Assembly: GCA_964640725.1 (NCBI GenBank)
Contig: CAZXIJ010000008.1
Span: forward strand, 89,402 to 153,401
Source: CALHVX01 sp964640725
Lineage (GTDB): Bacteria > Pseudomonadota > Gammaproteobacteria > Pseudomonadales > Azotimanducaceae
Length of the DNA: 64,000 nt
Direction: 5' to 3'
In this document: positions 18,173 to 26,033 of the stretch, one piece after another
Layout: each line of letters begins with the position of its first letter
How positions within the stretch are numbered: position 1 is the stretch's first letter
Position numbers and translations under genes: made by a program
Notes under the pieces: model-generated
What the model saw: the letters and a program-made list of their open reading frames with translations, nothing else
Database searches by the model: none
What the model was told of the DNA's origin: nothing

Positions 18173-19108
18173 ATGAACGTCAAATCTTCTCTAACGCTCA
18201 AGCACATCTCCTGCTTCGCCGCGGTCTATGAGCAGGGCAGTTTCCGGCGCGCGGCCGATCGTCTCGGCGTCAGCCAGCCGGCCATGACAGCCCAGATCGG
18301 GGCCCTGGAACGGCTGCTGGGCCTGACCTTGTTCGAGCGCTCGCGCACCGGCGCGCGCCCCACAGCCGCCGCCCGGGAACTCATCGCTCATGCCCGTCGC
18401 ATCGAAGAGGACGCGCAGGGCTTTATGGACGTGTCGGCGAGCATGTCGGGGCAGAGCGGGGGCACCTATCGCATGGGGGTGACGCCGACGCTCGGCCCCT
18501 ACCTGCTGCCGCACGTGCTGCCGGATCTGCACCGCCGCTACGAGACCTTGCGGCTGTATGTTCGGGAGGGCGCGCCCGCGGTGCTGGAGCGCCACCTTAA
18601 GAACGCGGACCACGATCTGATTCTGTCGACGCAGCCGATCCAGGCAACAGAGCTGGAAGTGGCGCCGCTGTTTCGGGAACCGCTCAAATTGGTGATGGCG
18701 AGCGATCATCGCCTGGCCCGCAAGCGCCGGGTGAACCGTTCCGACCTGTATGGCGAAGAGGTGCTCACCATTGAGGAGCATCACCTCTATCACCGGCAGA
18801 TCAGCGAGCTGTGCGAAAGCCTGGGTGCCACGATGCGTCGGGACTATGAAGGCACGAGCCTCGATACGCTCCGGCAGATGGTGGTGATGGGCATGGGCAT
18901 CGCCTTCTTGCCGGCACTTTACGTAGCCTCAGAAATCCGCGACACCGACACCCTGCGGGTCACCGATGTGCATGGTATCGGTATGCTCCGACACCATGCG
19001 CTGGCATGGCGGCAGCGTTCTCCGGCCCGGGGGCTGTTCCAGGACCTGGCGGGAGACATCCGCGAGCTGGTGCGCGAGCGCCTCGCCGAGTACGTGGTGC
19101 TGGCTTAG
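18173..19108 (+). CDS. OxyR-like LysR regulator lacking the peroxidatic cysteine
   Basis: A 311-residue LysR protein. The HTH is LTLKHISCFAAVYEQGSFRR with AADRLGVSQPAMTAQIGALE. The effector domain is closest to OxyR: GTSLDTLRQMVVMGMGIAFL matches OxyR's conserved TSLETLRNMV region. OxyR's redox loop (HCLRDQAMGFC in E. coli) aligns with HLYHRQISELC here, so the Cys199 position is Leu while Cys208 is kept. It should therefore not sense peroxide by the known disulfide mechanism. The start is ATG 18173; a TTG at 18128 is possible. It is divergent from carbonic anhydrase-SulP and is probably their regulator. Confidence 0.85.
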   Translation: MNVKSSLTLKHISCFAAVYEQGSFRRAADRLGVSQPAMTAQIGALERLLGLTLFERSRTGARPTAAARELIAHARRIEEDAQGFMDVSASMSGQSGGTYRMGVTPTLGPYLLPHVLPDLHRRYETLRLYVREGAPAVLERHLKNADHDLILSTQPIQATELEVAPLFREPLKLVMASDHRLARKRRVNRSDLYGEEVLTIEEHHLYHRQISELCESLGATMRRDYEGTSLDTLRQMVVMGMGIAFLPALYVASEIRDTDTLRVTDVHGIGMLRHHALAWRQRSPARGLFQDLAGDIRELVRERLAEYVVLA

Positions 19109-19109
19109 G

Positions 19110-19901
19110 CTAGCTGGCGGTGAAGTTGCCCCGACGGCGTTCCGCCACCGCTTTGACGCCTTCCCGGTGATCGCTGGTCTGCTGGAGCTGGAACTGCTCG
19201 AAGCCTTCGATATCCGTGGCGGCCTTGACGGCTTCGGCAAGGTCACCGCGCATTTGCTTGCGCAGCGAGAGCAGTGCCAGGGGGGCGTTCTCGGCGATCT
19301 CTCTGGCGTAGGCCACAGCGCTGTCGCGCACTGCCTCCTGCTCCACAAGCCGGTCCACGATGCCGAGCGTGTGCGCTTCCTCGCCGCCAATGCGGCGGCC
19401 GGTGTAAAACAGGTCGCAGGCGCCCTGCGGGCCAATGACGCGGGGCAGGGTATGAGTCAGCCCGAACCCTGGCGTAAAGCCGAGCTTCACGAAGTTGGCG
19501 GTAAAGCGCGCTTCGGCGCAGGCCACGCGAAAGTCAGCCATCATGGCCAGGCCAAAGCCGCCGCCCACTGCCGCGCCCTGGACTGCGGCGATGACCGGCT
19601 TGCGATTGCCGAATAGACGCACTGCTTCCTGGTAGAGGGGATTGCCCTCGGCCGGAAAGCTCGTGCCGCGCGCTTGCCGGTCTTCGCCGGACGCAAAGTT
19701 GGCGCCGGCGCAGAAGTGCTTGCCCTGAGAGGCCAGCACGACGACCCGGCAGCTCGCGTCCTGGTCGAGGGCATCGAACGCGTCGGCGAGCGAGCGAATC
19801 AGGTCCAGATCGAAAAAGTTGTTGGGCGCGCGGCAGATCTCGGCCAGCGCGACAAAATCGCCAAGGTCGGTGACCTGCACATCTCCGTAACTCTGGGTCA
19901 T
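19110..19901 (-). CDS. Enoyl-CoA hydratase/isomerase (crotonase family)
   Basis: A 263-residue crotonase. KHFCAGANF is the first oxyanion-hole segment and AVQGAAVGGGFGLAMMADFR the second. The usual Glu of classical hydratases is not at the expected place after GGG, so isomerase or atypical hydratase activity is possible. The start is ATG 19901, seven bases after GAGAGG; the ATG at 19907 is too close to that site. It is the last gene of an operon with two acyl-CoA dehydrogenases (10-bp gap), consistent with sequential dehydrogenation and hydration of an acyl-CoA. Confidence 0.9.
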   Translation of the reverse strand: MTQSYGDVQVTDLGDFVALAEICRAPNNFFDLDLIRSLADAFDALDQDASCRVVVLASQGKHFCAGANFASGEDRQARGTSFPAEGNPLYQEAVRLFGNRKPVIAAVQGAAVGGGFGLAMMADFRVACAEARFTANFVKLGFTPGFGLTHTLPRVIGPQGACDLFYTGRRIGGEEAHTLGIVDRLVEQEAVRDSAVAYAREIAENAPLALLSLRKQMRGDLAEAVKAATDIEGFEQFQLQQTSDHREGVKAVAERRRGNFTAS

Positions 19902-19911
19902 GGGCATCCTC

Positions 19912-21165
19912 TCAGTTTTTGGGAACGTCTTTGAACGGGCCATCGTCGAAGCGGGGTTCCTTCGGCATCTGCAGCACGCGTTCAGCGATGATATTGCGTT
20001 GAATCTCGTCCGTGCCGCCGGCGATAGAGACCGCGGGCACCGACATCAGAATCTCGCCGATGATGCCTTCCCGGGGGCTGTCCTCGCCCATGAGCAGGGC
20101 GTCAGCGCCCGAGATCAGCGTGTGCACATCGGCGGCCGCCCGCGCGACCTGGCTGGCCGCCAGCTTGCCCAGGGAGCCGGCGGGCCCCGGCGGTTGCCCC
20201 TGGGCCAGGGCGGCGCGGGCGCGCCGCGCCGTCCATTCGGCCGCCCGGGAGAGCGTCAGCAGCCTGGCCAGGGCCTGCTGGACCACCGGGTCATCAATGC
20301 GCCCGGTTTCGCGGGCCCGGGGCAGGGCCAGGTCAGTGCGGCCCGCCCGCTGCGGGTACCAGGTGTACGGCGCCATCAGGGTCTCGTTTTCCTGACGCTC
20401 CTCTTCGTGGATGCGCCCCGCGCGGTTGACCTGGCTGTGGTTTGCAGCGCCGCTGCGCATGCCGTCCGCGCGCCGCCGCTCGTGGCCCAGGGTGGTCATT
20501 GCAACCTGCCAGCCGCCCCCGAGCGGACCGACCTGATGTTCCGGCTGCACAACCGCATCGGTGAGAAAGACCTCATTGAAGGAAGCGTGGTGGTTCATCT
20601 GCCGCAACGGCTTTACCGTGACCCCAGGCTGGTGCATGTCGATCAGAAAATAGCTCAGGCCCTGGTGCTTGGGCGCGTCCCAGTCCGTGCGGGCGACCAG
20701 CAGTCCCCAATCGGCATGGTTGGCGCTGGTCGTCCAGACCTTTTGGCCATTGACCACCCAGTGGTCACCGTGGCGCGTGGCCCGGGTGGTGGCACCGGCC
20801 AGATCGCTGCCGCTGCCCGGCTCGCTGAAGAGCTGACACCAGGTGTGTTCACCGGTCAGGATCGGCCGCAGGAACGTGGATTTCTGGTCGTCGCTGCCGT
20901 GCTCCAGAAGCGTGAGCCCGGCCAGCAAGCGAATCCCTGCCTTGGCGACGCCGACCGCGCCGATGCGGGCGAACTCGTCCTCGACGGCATGGGCAAGCCG
21001 CAACGGGTAGCCGCGCCCGAACCAGGCCTCGGGCCAGTCCGGCATGCCCCAACCGCTGTCGACGAGCAGCGACCGCCATTCGAGCAAAGACCGGTCCGGA
21101 TTCCAGTTTTGCGCCAGCCATGCTCGGACTTCGGCGCGCACCGTTGCCTCGCTGGCCTGGGTCAT
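19912..21165 (-). CDS. Acyl-CoA dehydrogenase, subunit or paralogue 1
   Basis: A 417-residue flavoprotein of the acyl-CoA dehydrogenase family. FSEPGSGSDLAGATTRA and VWTTSANHADWGLLVARTD are the FAD/substrate motifs, and the C-terminal helical domain ends with VSIAGGTDEIQRNIIAERVL. The ATG overlaps the stop of the neighbouring acyl-CoA dehydrogenase gene (ATGA). Adjacent coupled pairs of this type form alpha2beta2 heterotetramers in steroid side-chain or ring degradation. That makes a bulky, branched or steroid-derived acyl-CoA a reasonable substrate guess. Confidence 0.92.
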   Translation of the reverse strand: MTQASEATVRAEVRAWLAQNWNPDRSLLEWRSLLVDSGWGMPDWPEAWFGRGYPLRLAHAVEDEFARIGAVGVAKAGIRLLAGLTLLEHGSDDQKSTFLRPILTGEHTWCQLFSEPGSGSDLAGATTRATRHGDHWVVNGQKVWTTSANHADWGLLVARTDWDAPKHQGLSYFLIDMHQPGVTVKPLRQMNHHASFNEVFLTDAVVQPEHQVGPLGGGWQVAMTTLGHERRRADGMRSGAANHSQVNRAGRIHEEERQENETLMAPYTWYPQRAGRTDLALPRARETGRIDDPVVQQALARLLTLSRAAEWTARRARAALAQGQPPGPAGSLGKLAASQVARAAADVHTLISGADALLMGEDSPREGIIGEILMSVPAVSIAGGTDEIQRNIIAERVLQMPKEPRFDDGPFKDVPKN

Positions 21166-22289
21166 GCGGCGGCCCCCTCGGTCAGCTCAGAGATCATCCG
21201 GGCCCGATGCCAGCTGGAATCGCCGAGCAGCACTTCGCTGCCTTTGGCGCGCTTGAACCAGAGCTGGGTGTCGTGCTCCCAGGTAAAGCCGATGCCGCCG
21301 TGCAGCTGCACGCTTTCCCGGGCGGCGAGCGCGTAGGCATCGCTGGTGCCGGCTTTGGCGAGGTGTGCGTTGAACGCGGCATCTCGCGCGCCGAGCGCGA
21401 GCGATTCCGCCGCGTAGCGCGCCGCGGACTGAGCCAGTTCCACCTCCAGCAGCAGGTCGGCCATGCGGTGCTTGATCGCCTGGAAGGATGCGATGCTGCG
21501 GCCGAACTGGTGTCTTAGCTGCAGGTAGCTGAGCGTATCTTCAAACAGACGGGTCGCGCCGCCAGCGCTCTCGCTGGCGAGCGCGGTATAGGCAAAGGTC
21601 ATGACCGACTGCAGCGCATGGTCAACGGCATCGACCGTGCCCAGGCGCTCCCCCGCAACGTTGCTCAGCTGAATTTCCGCAAGCCGGCGGGTCTGGTCGA
21701 TGGTTTGCTGGCTGCGCCGCTCAAGCCCGGGCGTATCTGCCCGGACTGCGTACACGCCTTGGCCCTGCGAGTCCTGCGCGACGATCAGCAGCAGGTCCGC
21801 AGACATTCCGTCCAGCACGTAGGCTTTGCGCCCGGACAGGCGCCCGTTTTCCGCGCGGCAGCGGACCGGCCCGTCGTGGGCCGGGCTTTCCATCCAGGCC
21901 AACGTGGCGATCGTCGTGCCCTGCGCGATTCCTGGCAGCAGCTCGGCCCGTTGAGTGTCGTTGCCCAGCAAGGCCACGGTGCGGGCGCCGAGCACCGCGC
22001 TGGCGAGAAACGGCGCAGGCAGCAATGCGCGTCCCAGCTCTTCCATTGCGATTCCCAGCTCGATGGCGCCGAAGCCGGCGCCGCCGTGCTGCTCAGAGAT
22101 GCACAGGGCGGGCAGCGACAACTCGTCGGCAAGGCGCTGCCAGAGCGCCCGGTCGTAGCCGGTATCGGTCGCCATGACCGCGCGCACTCTGCGGGGCGGG
22201 CTGTGGTCTTCGAGGAAGCGCCGCAGGTAGTCGCGAAACTGCTGCTGCGCCTCGGTAAAGCTGAACGCGAAGGTGTGCTCTGCTGTCAT
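21162..22289 (-). CDS. Acyl-CoA dehydrogenase, subunit or paralogue 2
   Basis: A 375-residue acyl-CoA dehydrogenase family protein, shorter and more divergent than its partner. ISEQHGGAGFGAIELGIAME and LQLRHQFGRSIASFQAIKHR are family motifs, and VQLHGGIGFTWEHDTQLWFK is the C-terminal FAD/active-site segment. The usual SEP FAD loop of the middle domain is replaced by AWMESPAHDG. The start is ATG 22289 after GGGGAAG. It is the first gene of the operon and overlaps the next. It probably pairs with the downstream product in one enzyme. Confidence 0.9.
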   Translation of the reverse strand: MTAEHTFAFSFTEAQQQFRDYLRRFLEDHSPPRRVRAVMATDTGYDRALWQRLADELSLPALCISEQHGGAGFGAIELGIAMEELGRALLPAPFLASAVLGARTVALLGNDTQRAELLPGIAQGTTIATLAWMESPAHDGPVRCRAENGRLSGRKAYVLDGMSADLLLIVAQDSQGQGVYAVRADTPGLERRSQQTIDQTRRLAEIQLSNVAGERLGTVDAVDHALQSVMTFAYTALASESAGGATRLFEDTLSYLQLRHQFGRSIASFQAIKHRMADLLLEVELAQSAARYAAESLALGARDAAFNAHLAKAGTSDAYALAARESVQLHGGIGFTWEHDTQLWFKRAKGSEVLLGDSSWHRARMISELTEGAAA

Positions 22290-22399
22290 GCCGGTCTTCC
22301 CCGTAGATGACCATTGGTGCTGGCCATTGATCTCCCCGGCGGGCATGTTAGCGAAGAACGGCCGGCGCTGGGCTGGCGGTACCGAACTCAGGATTCACC

Positions 22400-22837
22400 A
22401 TGCTGACCCTCGAACAGGCTGATCAGATCGCAGCCACCACGCTCGCCGCTGGCGCGCGCAATGACTTCAACCCCCTGTGTGTGATCGTGCTCGATGCCGG
22501 TGGCACCCCGCTGGTTCTCAAGCGCGACGAGCGGGCGTCCATCGGTCGGCCCGGCATCGCGATGGGCAAGGCTGCCGGGTGCCTGAACCTGGGCGTGGGC
22601 GGCCGCACCCTGGCCGCCATGGCCGCCGATCGCCCCGCGTTTGTGGGCAGCCTCGCAGGTGCCTGGCCGGGCGGCTGCATACCGGTGCCTGGCGGCGTCC
22701 TGGTGCGGGATCACAGCGGCGCACTCCTGGGCGCTGTTGGGGTGACCGGCGATCTGTCCCCAAATGACGAGCGCTGCGCGGTGGCAGGTATTGAGGCGGC
22801 AGGTCTGGTGGCTGATGTCGGCCAGTCACCGAGCTGA
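22400..22837 (+). CDS. GlcG/HbpS-like heme-binding family protein
   Basis: A 145-residue protein of the GlcG/HbpS (DUF336) family: LTLEQADQIAATTLAAGAR at the start, the central CVIVLDAGGTPLVLKRDERA strand pair, then PGGVLVRD and GAVGVTGDLSPNDERCAVAG at the end. Members are small octameric proteins, some binding heme or acting in uncharacterised metabolic operons. There is no signal peptide. It is divergent from the acyl-CoA dehydrogenase operon, with 110 bp between. The specific role is unknown. Confidence 0.85.
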   Translation: MLTLEQADQIAATTLAAGARNDFNPLCVIVLDAGGTPLVLKRDERASIGRPGIAMGKAAGCLNLGVGGRTLAAMAADRPAFVGSLAGAWPGGCIPVPGGVLVRDHSGALLGAVGVTGDLSPNDERCAVAGIEAAGLVADVGQSPS

Positions 22838-22960
22838 TCGCGATCATCGCGGTGGCCCCTGGGACCTGTCGGGCGACCGCGACGCTTGCTCCCCGCGAAG
22901 CAGGGTAGTACCACTGAGTCATCGCGTTCTGCGCCTTGTTACCGCCCCTGGAGACCTGTT

Positions 22961-23563
22961 ATGGCAAACAGCCGAATCAGCGAGCTCGAGCAGCAGCTGT
23001 ACGAACTCACCAACGAACTCAACACGCTCAAACGGCAGATCGCCGGAACCCCGGTGCCGGACTACACCTTTGCGACGCTGGATGGCGAGCAAACGCTGTC
23101 ATCGCTGTTCGCGGGGAGGGAGCGCCTGCTTGTGATTCACAACATGGGGCAGGCGTGCCGCTACTGCACGCTCTGGGCGGACGGCTTTAACGGTTTTCTG
23201 CCGCATCTGGAGTCAGCGATGTCGGTGGTGCTGGTTTCGAAAGACGATCCGCAAACCCAGCAGGCCTTCGCTGGCAGCCGCGGCTGGCGTTTTCGCATGG
23301 CCTCGCACGGCGGCGGCGCGTACATCAAAGAGCAGGCGGTTAAACCGGACAGCACCAACATGCCGGGCGCCGTGGCCTACCGAAGGGACGGCGACGACAT
23401 CCTGCGCCTGGGGCATGGCGAGTTTGGTCCCGGTGATCTGTACTGCAGCCTCTGGAATTTGCTCGGTGTGGCCGGGCTGACGGAGGAAGACTGGGTGCCT
23501 CAGTATCGCTACTGGCAGGTTCCAGACAAGATGGAAGACGGCGGCGAGAACCTGATCGACTGA
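22961..23563 (+). CDS. Thioredoxin-fold protein of the DUF899 / AhpC-TSA-like type
   Basis: 200 residues. A coiled-coil start (ISELEQQLYELTNELNTLKR) leads into a thioredoxin-like domain: TPVPDYTFATLDGEQTLSSL, then LLVIHNMGQACRYCTLWADG, where CRYC is a CxxC pair. The ending, with LYCSLWNLLGVAGLTEEDW, matches DUF899-type proteins. Probable cytoplasmic disulfide or peroxide-handling protein, but the substrate is unknown. The start is ATG 22961 with GGAG upstream; a GTG/ATG-rich upstream extension to 22886 lacks a ribosome site. Confidence 0.8.
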   Translation: MANSRISELEQQLYELTNELNTLKRQIAGTPVPDYTFATLDGEQTLSSLFAGRERLLVIHNMGQACRYCTLWADGFNGFLPHLESAMSVVLVSKDDPQTQQAFAGSRGWRFRMASHGGGAYIKEQAVKPDSTNMPGAVAYRRDGDDILRLGHGEFGPGDLYCSLWNLLGVAGLTEEDWVPQYRYWQVPDKMEDGGENLID

Positions 23564-23596
23564 CCGCTGGGCAGGCGCGCCTTGGGGAGTAAGGAG

Positions 23597-23629
23597 GCAG
23601 CGCCCCGAGAGGGGAGCTCGGGGCGCTGC
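23597..23629. terminator. Strong bidirectional hairpin between DUF899-like gene and katG
   Basis: A perfect 13-bp inverted repeat (GCAGCGCCCCGAG / CTCGGGGCGCTGC) with a 7-base loop lies between convergent stops at 23563 and 23650. It is very stable by base composition but has no U-tract on either strand. Confidence 0.75.
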
Positions 23630-23649
23630 CGGGGGAACCGTTGGGTTCG

Positions 23650-25878
23650 CTAGGACTGGGGCCGATCGAACCGGTCCAGGTTCATGACCTTGTGCCAGGC
23701 CTTGACGAAGTCGCGCAGGAACATGTTTTGCGCGTCGTCCCCTGCATAGACCTCGGCCACCGCCCGGAGTTCCGAGTGAGATCCGAAAAGCAGATCGACG
23801 GGCGTTGCGGTCCAGCGGGCGTCGCCCGTGCTGCGATCACGGCCGACATAGACGCCTTCAGCATCTTCGGCTTTGGACCAGGCAGTACCCATATCGAGCA
23901 GATTGACGAAAAAGTCGTTGCTCAAAGTGCCGGGGCGGTCCGTGAACACGCCGTGGGCGCTGCCGCCAGTGTTCGCGTCAAGGCTGCGCAGACCGCCAAC
24001 CAGGACGGTCATTTCCGGAACGGTCAGGGACAGCAGATTGGCCCGGTCCACCAGCGCGTTCGCCGGCGATTGCTGCGCGCTGTCGGTGTAGAAGTTGCGG
24101 AAGCCGTCGGCCTGCGGTTCCAGCACCGCGAAGGAGGCGGCGTCAGTCTGGCTCTGGTCCGCGTCATTGCGACCCGGGGCGAAGGGCACCGCGATGGTCG
24201 TGCCGCCAGCTTTGGCGGCTTGCTCAATGGCGGCGGCTCCGCCAAGCACGATCACATCGGCGAGGGAGACCCGGGTGCCCCTCGGGAGCCCGCGGTTAAA
24301 TCGCTTCTGCACCCGTTCCAGGCGTTTGAGCGCCTTGCGGAGCCCCTTGGGGTCGTTCACCGCCCAATTGCGTTGCGGGTCCAGACGCAGCCGGGCGCCA
24401 TTGGCTCCGCCGCGCAGATCCGTCGCCCGGAAAGAGGCGGCCGCGGCCCAGGCGGTCCGGACCAGCTCGCCGGTCGACAGCCCGCTGTCCAGGATCTTTG
24501 CCTTCAAGGCGGCAACTTGCACATCGTCGATCAGTGCGTAGTCAACCGCCGGAATCGGGTCCTGCCAGATGAGGGCCTGGGCCGGGACCTCTGATCCCAG
24601 ATAGCGCGTGACCGGGCCCATGTCCCGGTGCGTCAGCTTGTACCAGGCTTTGGCGAAAGCCAGCTCGAACGCCTTCGGGTCCTGCTGAAAGCGCTGGGCG
24701 ATTTCGCGATAGGACGGATCGACCTTCAGGGACAGATCTGTGGTGAACATGATCGGTGCATGGCGCTTGCTGGCGTCGTGGGCATCGGGCACCAGGTTGG
24801 CAGCCTGGCCATCGGCGGGAATCCACTGCGTGGCGCCCGCCGGGCTTTTGGTCTGCACCCACTCGAAGCCAAAAAGGTTATCCAGATACTGGCTGGTCCA
24901 GGCGATCGGGTTCACGGACCAGGCACCCTCGAGGCCGCTGCTCACCGTGTCTGCACCGTTGCCGCTGCCGCACTTGTTGCGCCAGCCGAAGCCCTGTTCT
25001 TCAACTTCGGCACCGGCCGGGGCCGGCCCCACGCAGCCTTCCGGCTTACGCGCACCGTGGGCCTTGCCAAAGGTATGACCGCCGGCAATCAGAGCGACCG
25101 TTTCCTCATCGTTCATGGCCATGCGGCCAAAGGTCTCGCGAATATCGTTGGCTGCCAGCTGCGGATCCGGGTTGCCGTTGGGGCCTTCCGGGTTGACGTA
25201 GATCAGGCCCATCTGGACCGCGGCCAGGGGTTTGGCGAGCTCCCGGTCATCGGTGTAGCGCTCGTCATCCAGAAACTTCTCTTCCGGCCCCCAGTAAACC
25301 AGGTCGGCCTCCCAGTCGTCTTCGCGGCCGCCAGCAAAGCCGTAGGTGGAAAAGCCCATGGACTCGAGCGCGACGTTGCCGGTCAGCACCATCAGGTCTG
25401 CCCAGGACAGGCTCCGGCCGTACTTCTTTTTGACCGGCCACAGCAAGCGGCGGGCCTTGTCCAGATTGACGTTGTCCGGCCAGCTGTTGAGGGGCTCAAA
25501 ACGTTGCTGGCCGCCGGCGGCGCCGCCCCGGCCATCGGCAATTCGGTACACGCCAGCACTGTGCCAGGCCATGCGGATGAAGAAGGGACCGTAGTGCCCG
25601 TAGTCAGCAGGCCACCAGTCCTGCGATGTGGTCATGATGCCTTCGATGTCTTTTTTGACCGCATCGAGGTCCAGGGCAGCGAAAGCTTCGGCGTAGCGAA
25701 AGGCCTCGCCGAAAGGGTTGGACTGAGGGCTGTGCTGGCGCAGGGGCGACAGGTCGACCTGTTCGGGCCACCAAAACTGGTTGGGCTTGGCGCGGCTGTC
25801 GGCCAAGGCGCTGCTGGCGCCGGCGAGCGCCAGGACCAGGGTCGTGGCGGTCAGCAGCGCAAGGCTGGATTTGTGCAT
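23650..25878 (-). CDS. katG: Exported catalase-peroxidase KatG
   Basis: 742 residues, both halves of the bifunctional catalase-peroxidase. The distal heme triad is in IRMAWHSAGVYR and the proximal His in ALIAGGHTFGKAHG. The Met-Tyr-Trp crosslink residues needed for catalase activity are available (Trp in RMAWH, Tyr in GLIYVNPEGP, Met in FGRMAMNDEE). The N terminus is a signal peptide (MHKSSLALL... with ALAGASSALA|DS), so the enzyme should act in the periplasm like KatP/KatG2 forms. The start is ATG 25878 after GAGGAG. The promoter region holds an OxyR-like box. Confidence 0.96.
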   Translation of the reverse strand: MHKSSLALLTATTLVLALAGASSALADSRAKPNQFWWPEQVDLSPLRQHSPQSNPFGEAFRYAEAFAALDLDAVKKDIEGIMTTSQDWWPADYGHYGPFFIRMAWHSAGVYRIADGRGGAAGGQQRFEPLNSWPDNVNLDKARRLLWPVKKKYGRSLSWADLMVLTGNVALESMGFSTYGFAGGREDDWEADLVYWGPEEKFLDDERYTDDRELAKPLAAVQMGLIYVNPEGPNGNPDPQLAANDIRETFGRMAMNDEETVALIAGGHTFGKAHGARKPEGCVGPAPAGAEVEEQGFGWRNKCGSGNGADTVSSGLEGAWSVNPIAWTSQYLDNLFGFEWVQTKSPAGATQWIPADGQAANLVPDAHDASKRHAPIMFTTDLSLKVDPSYREIAQRFQQDPKAFELAFAKAWYKLTHRDMGPVTRYLGSEVPAQALIWQDPIPAVDYALIDDVQVAALKAKILDSGLSTGELVRTAWAAAASFRATDLRGGANGARLRLDPQRNWAVNDPKGLRKALKRLERVQKRFNRGLPRGTRVSLADVIVLGGAAAIEQAAKAGGTTIAVPFAPGRNDADQSQTDAASFAVLEPQADGFRNFYTDSAQQSPANALVDRANLLSLTVPEMTVLVGGLRSLDANTGGSAHGVFTDRPGTLSNDFFVNLLDMGTAWSKAEDAEGVYVGRDRSTGDARWTATPVDLLFGSHSELRAVAEVYAGDDAQNMFLRDFVKAWHKVMNLDRFDRPQS

Positions 25879-25940
25879 GGAATCTCCTCGGGGCGTGATC
25901 TGGCCGGGCAACCCTACCTGCGCCGGCTTAATTGAAGCTA

Positions 25941-25977
25941 ATCGTTTCTCTCTCGGCCAGCGATAGGAGCTGCCTAT
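25941..25977. promoter_or_regulatory. OxyR-like operator upstream of katG
   Basis: The pattern ATCG-N7-CTCG-N7-ATAG-N7-CTAT matches the OxyR consensus ATAG-N7-CTAT-N7-ATAG-N7-CTAT at 13 of 16 defined positions, and the right half is perfect. It sits 63-99 bp before the katG start, in the 155-bp region shared with the divergent HDOD gene. katG is a classic OxyR target, which supports the call. Confidence 0.65.
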
Positions 25978-26033
25978 AGCCCGCGCGCGCTGCGCGCTGG
26001 CCGATCCCGGTTCCCTATCTATACTCAGGAGTG

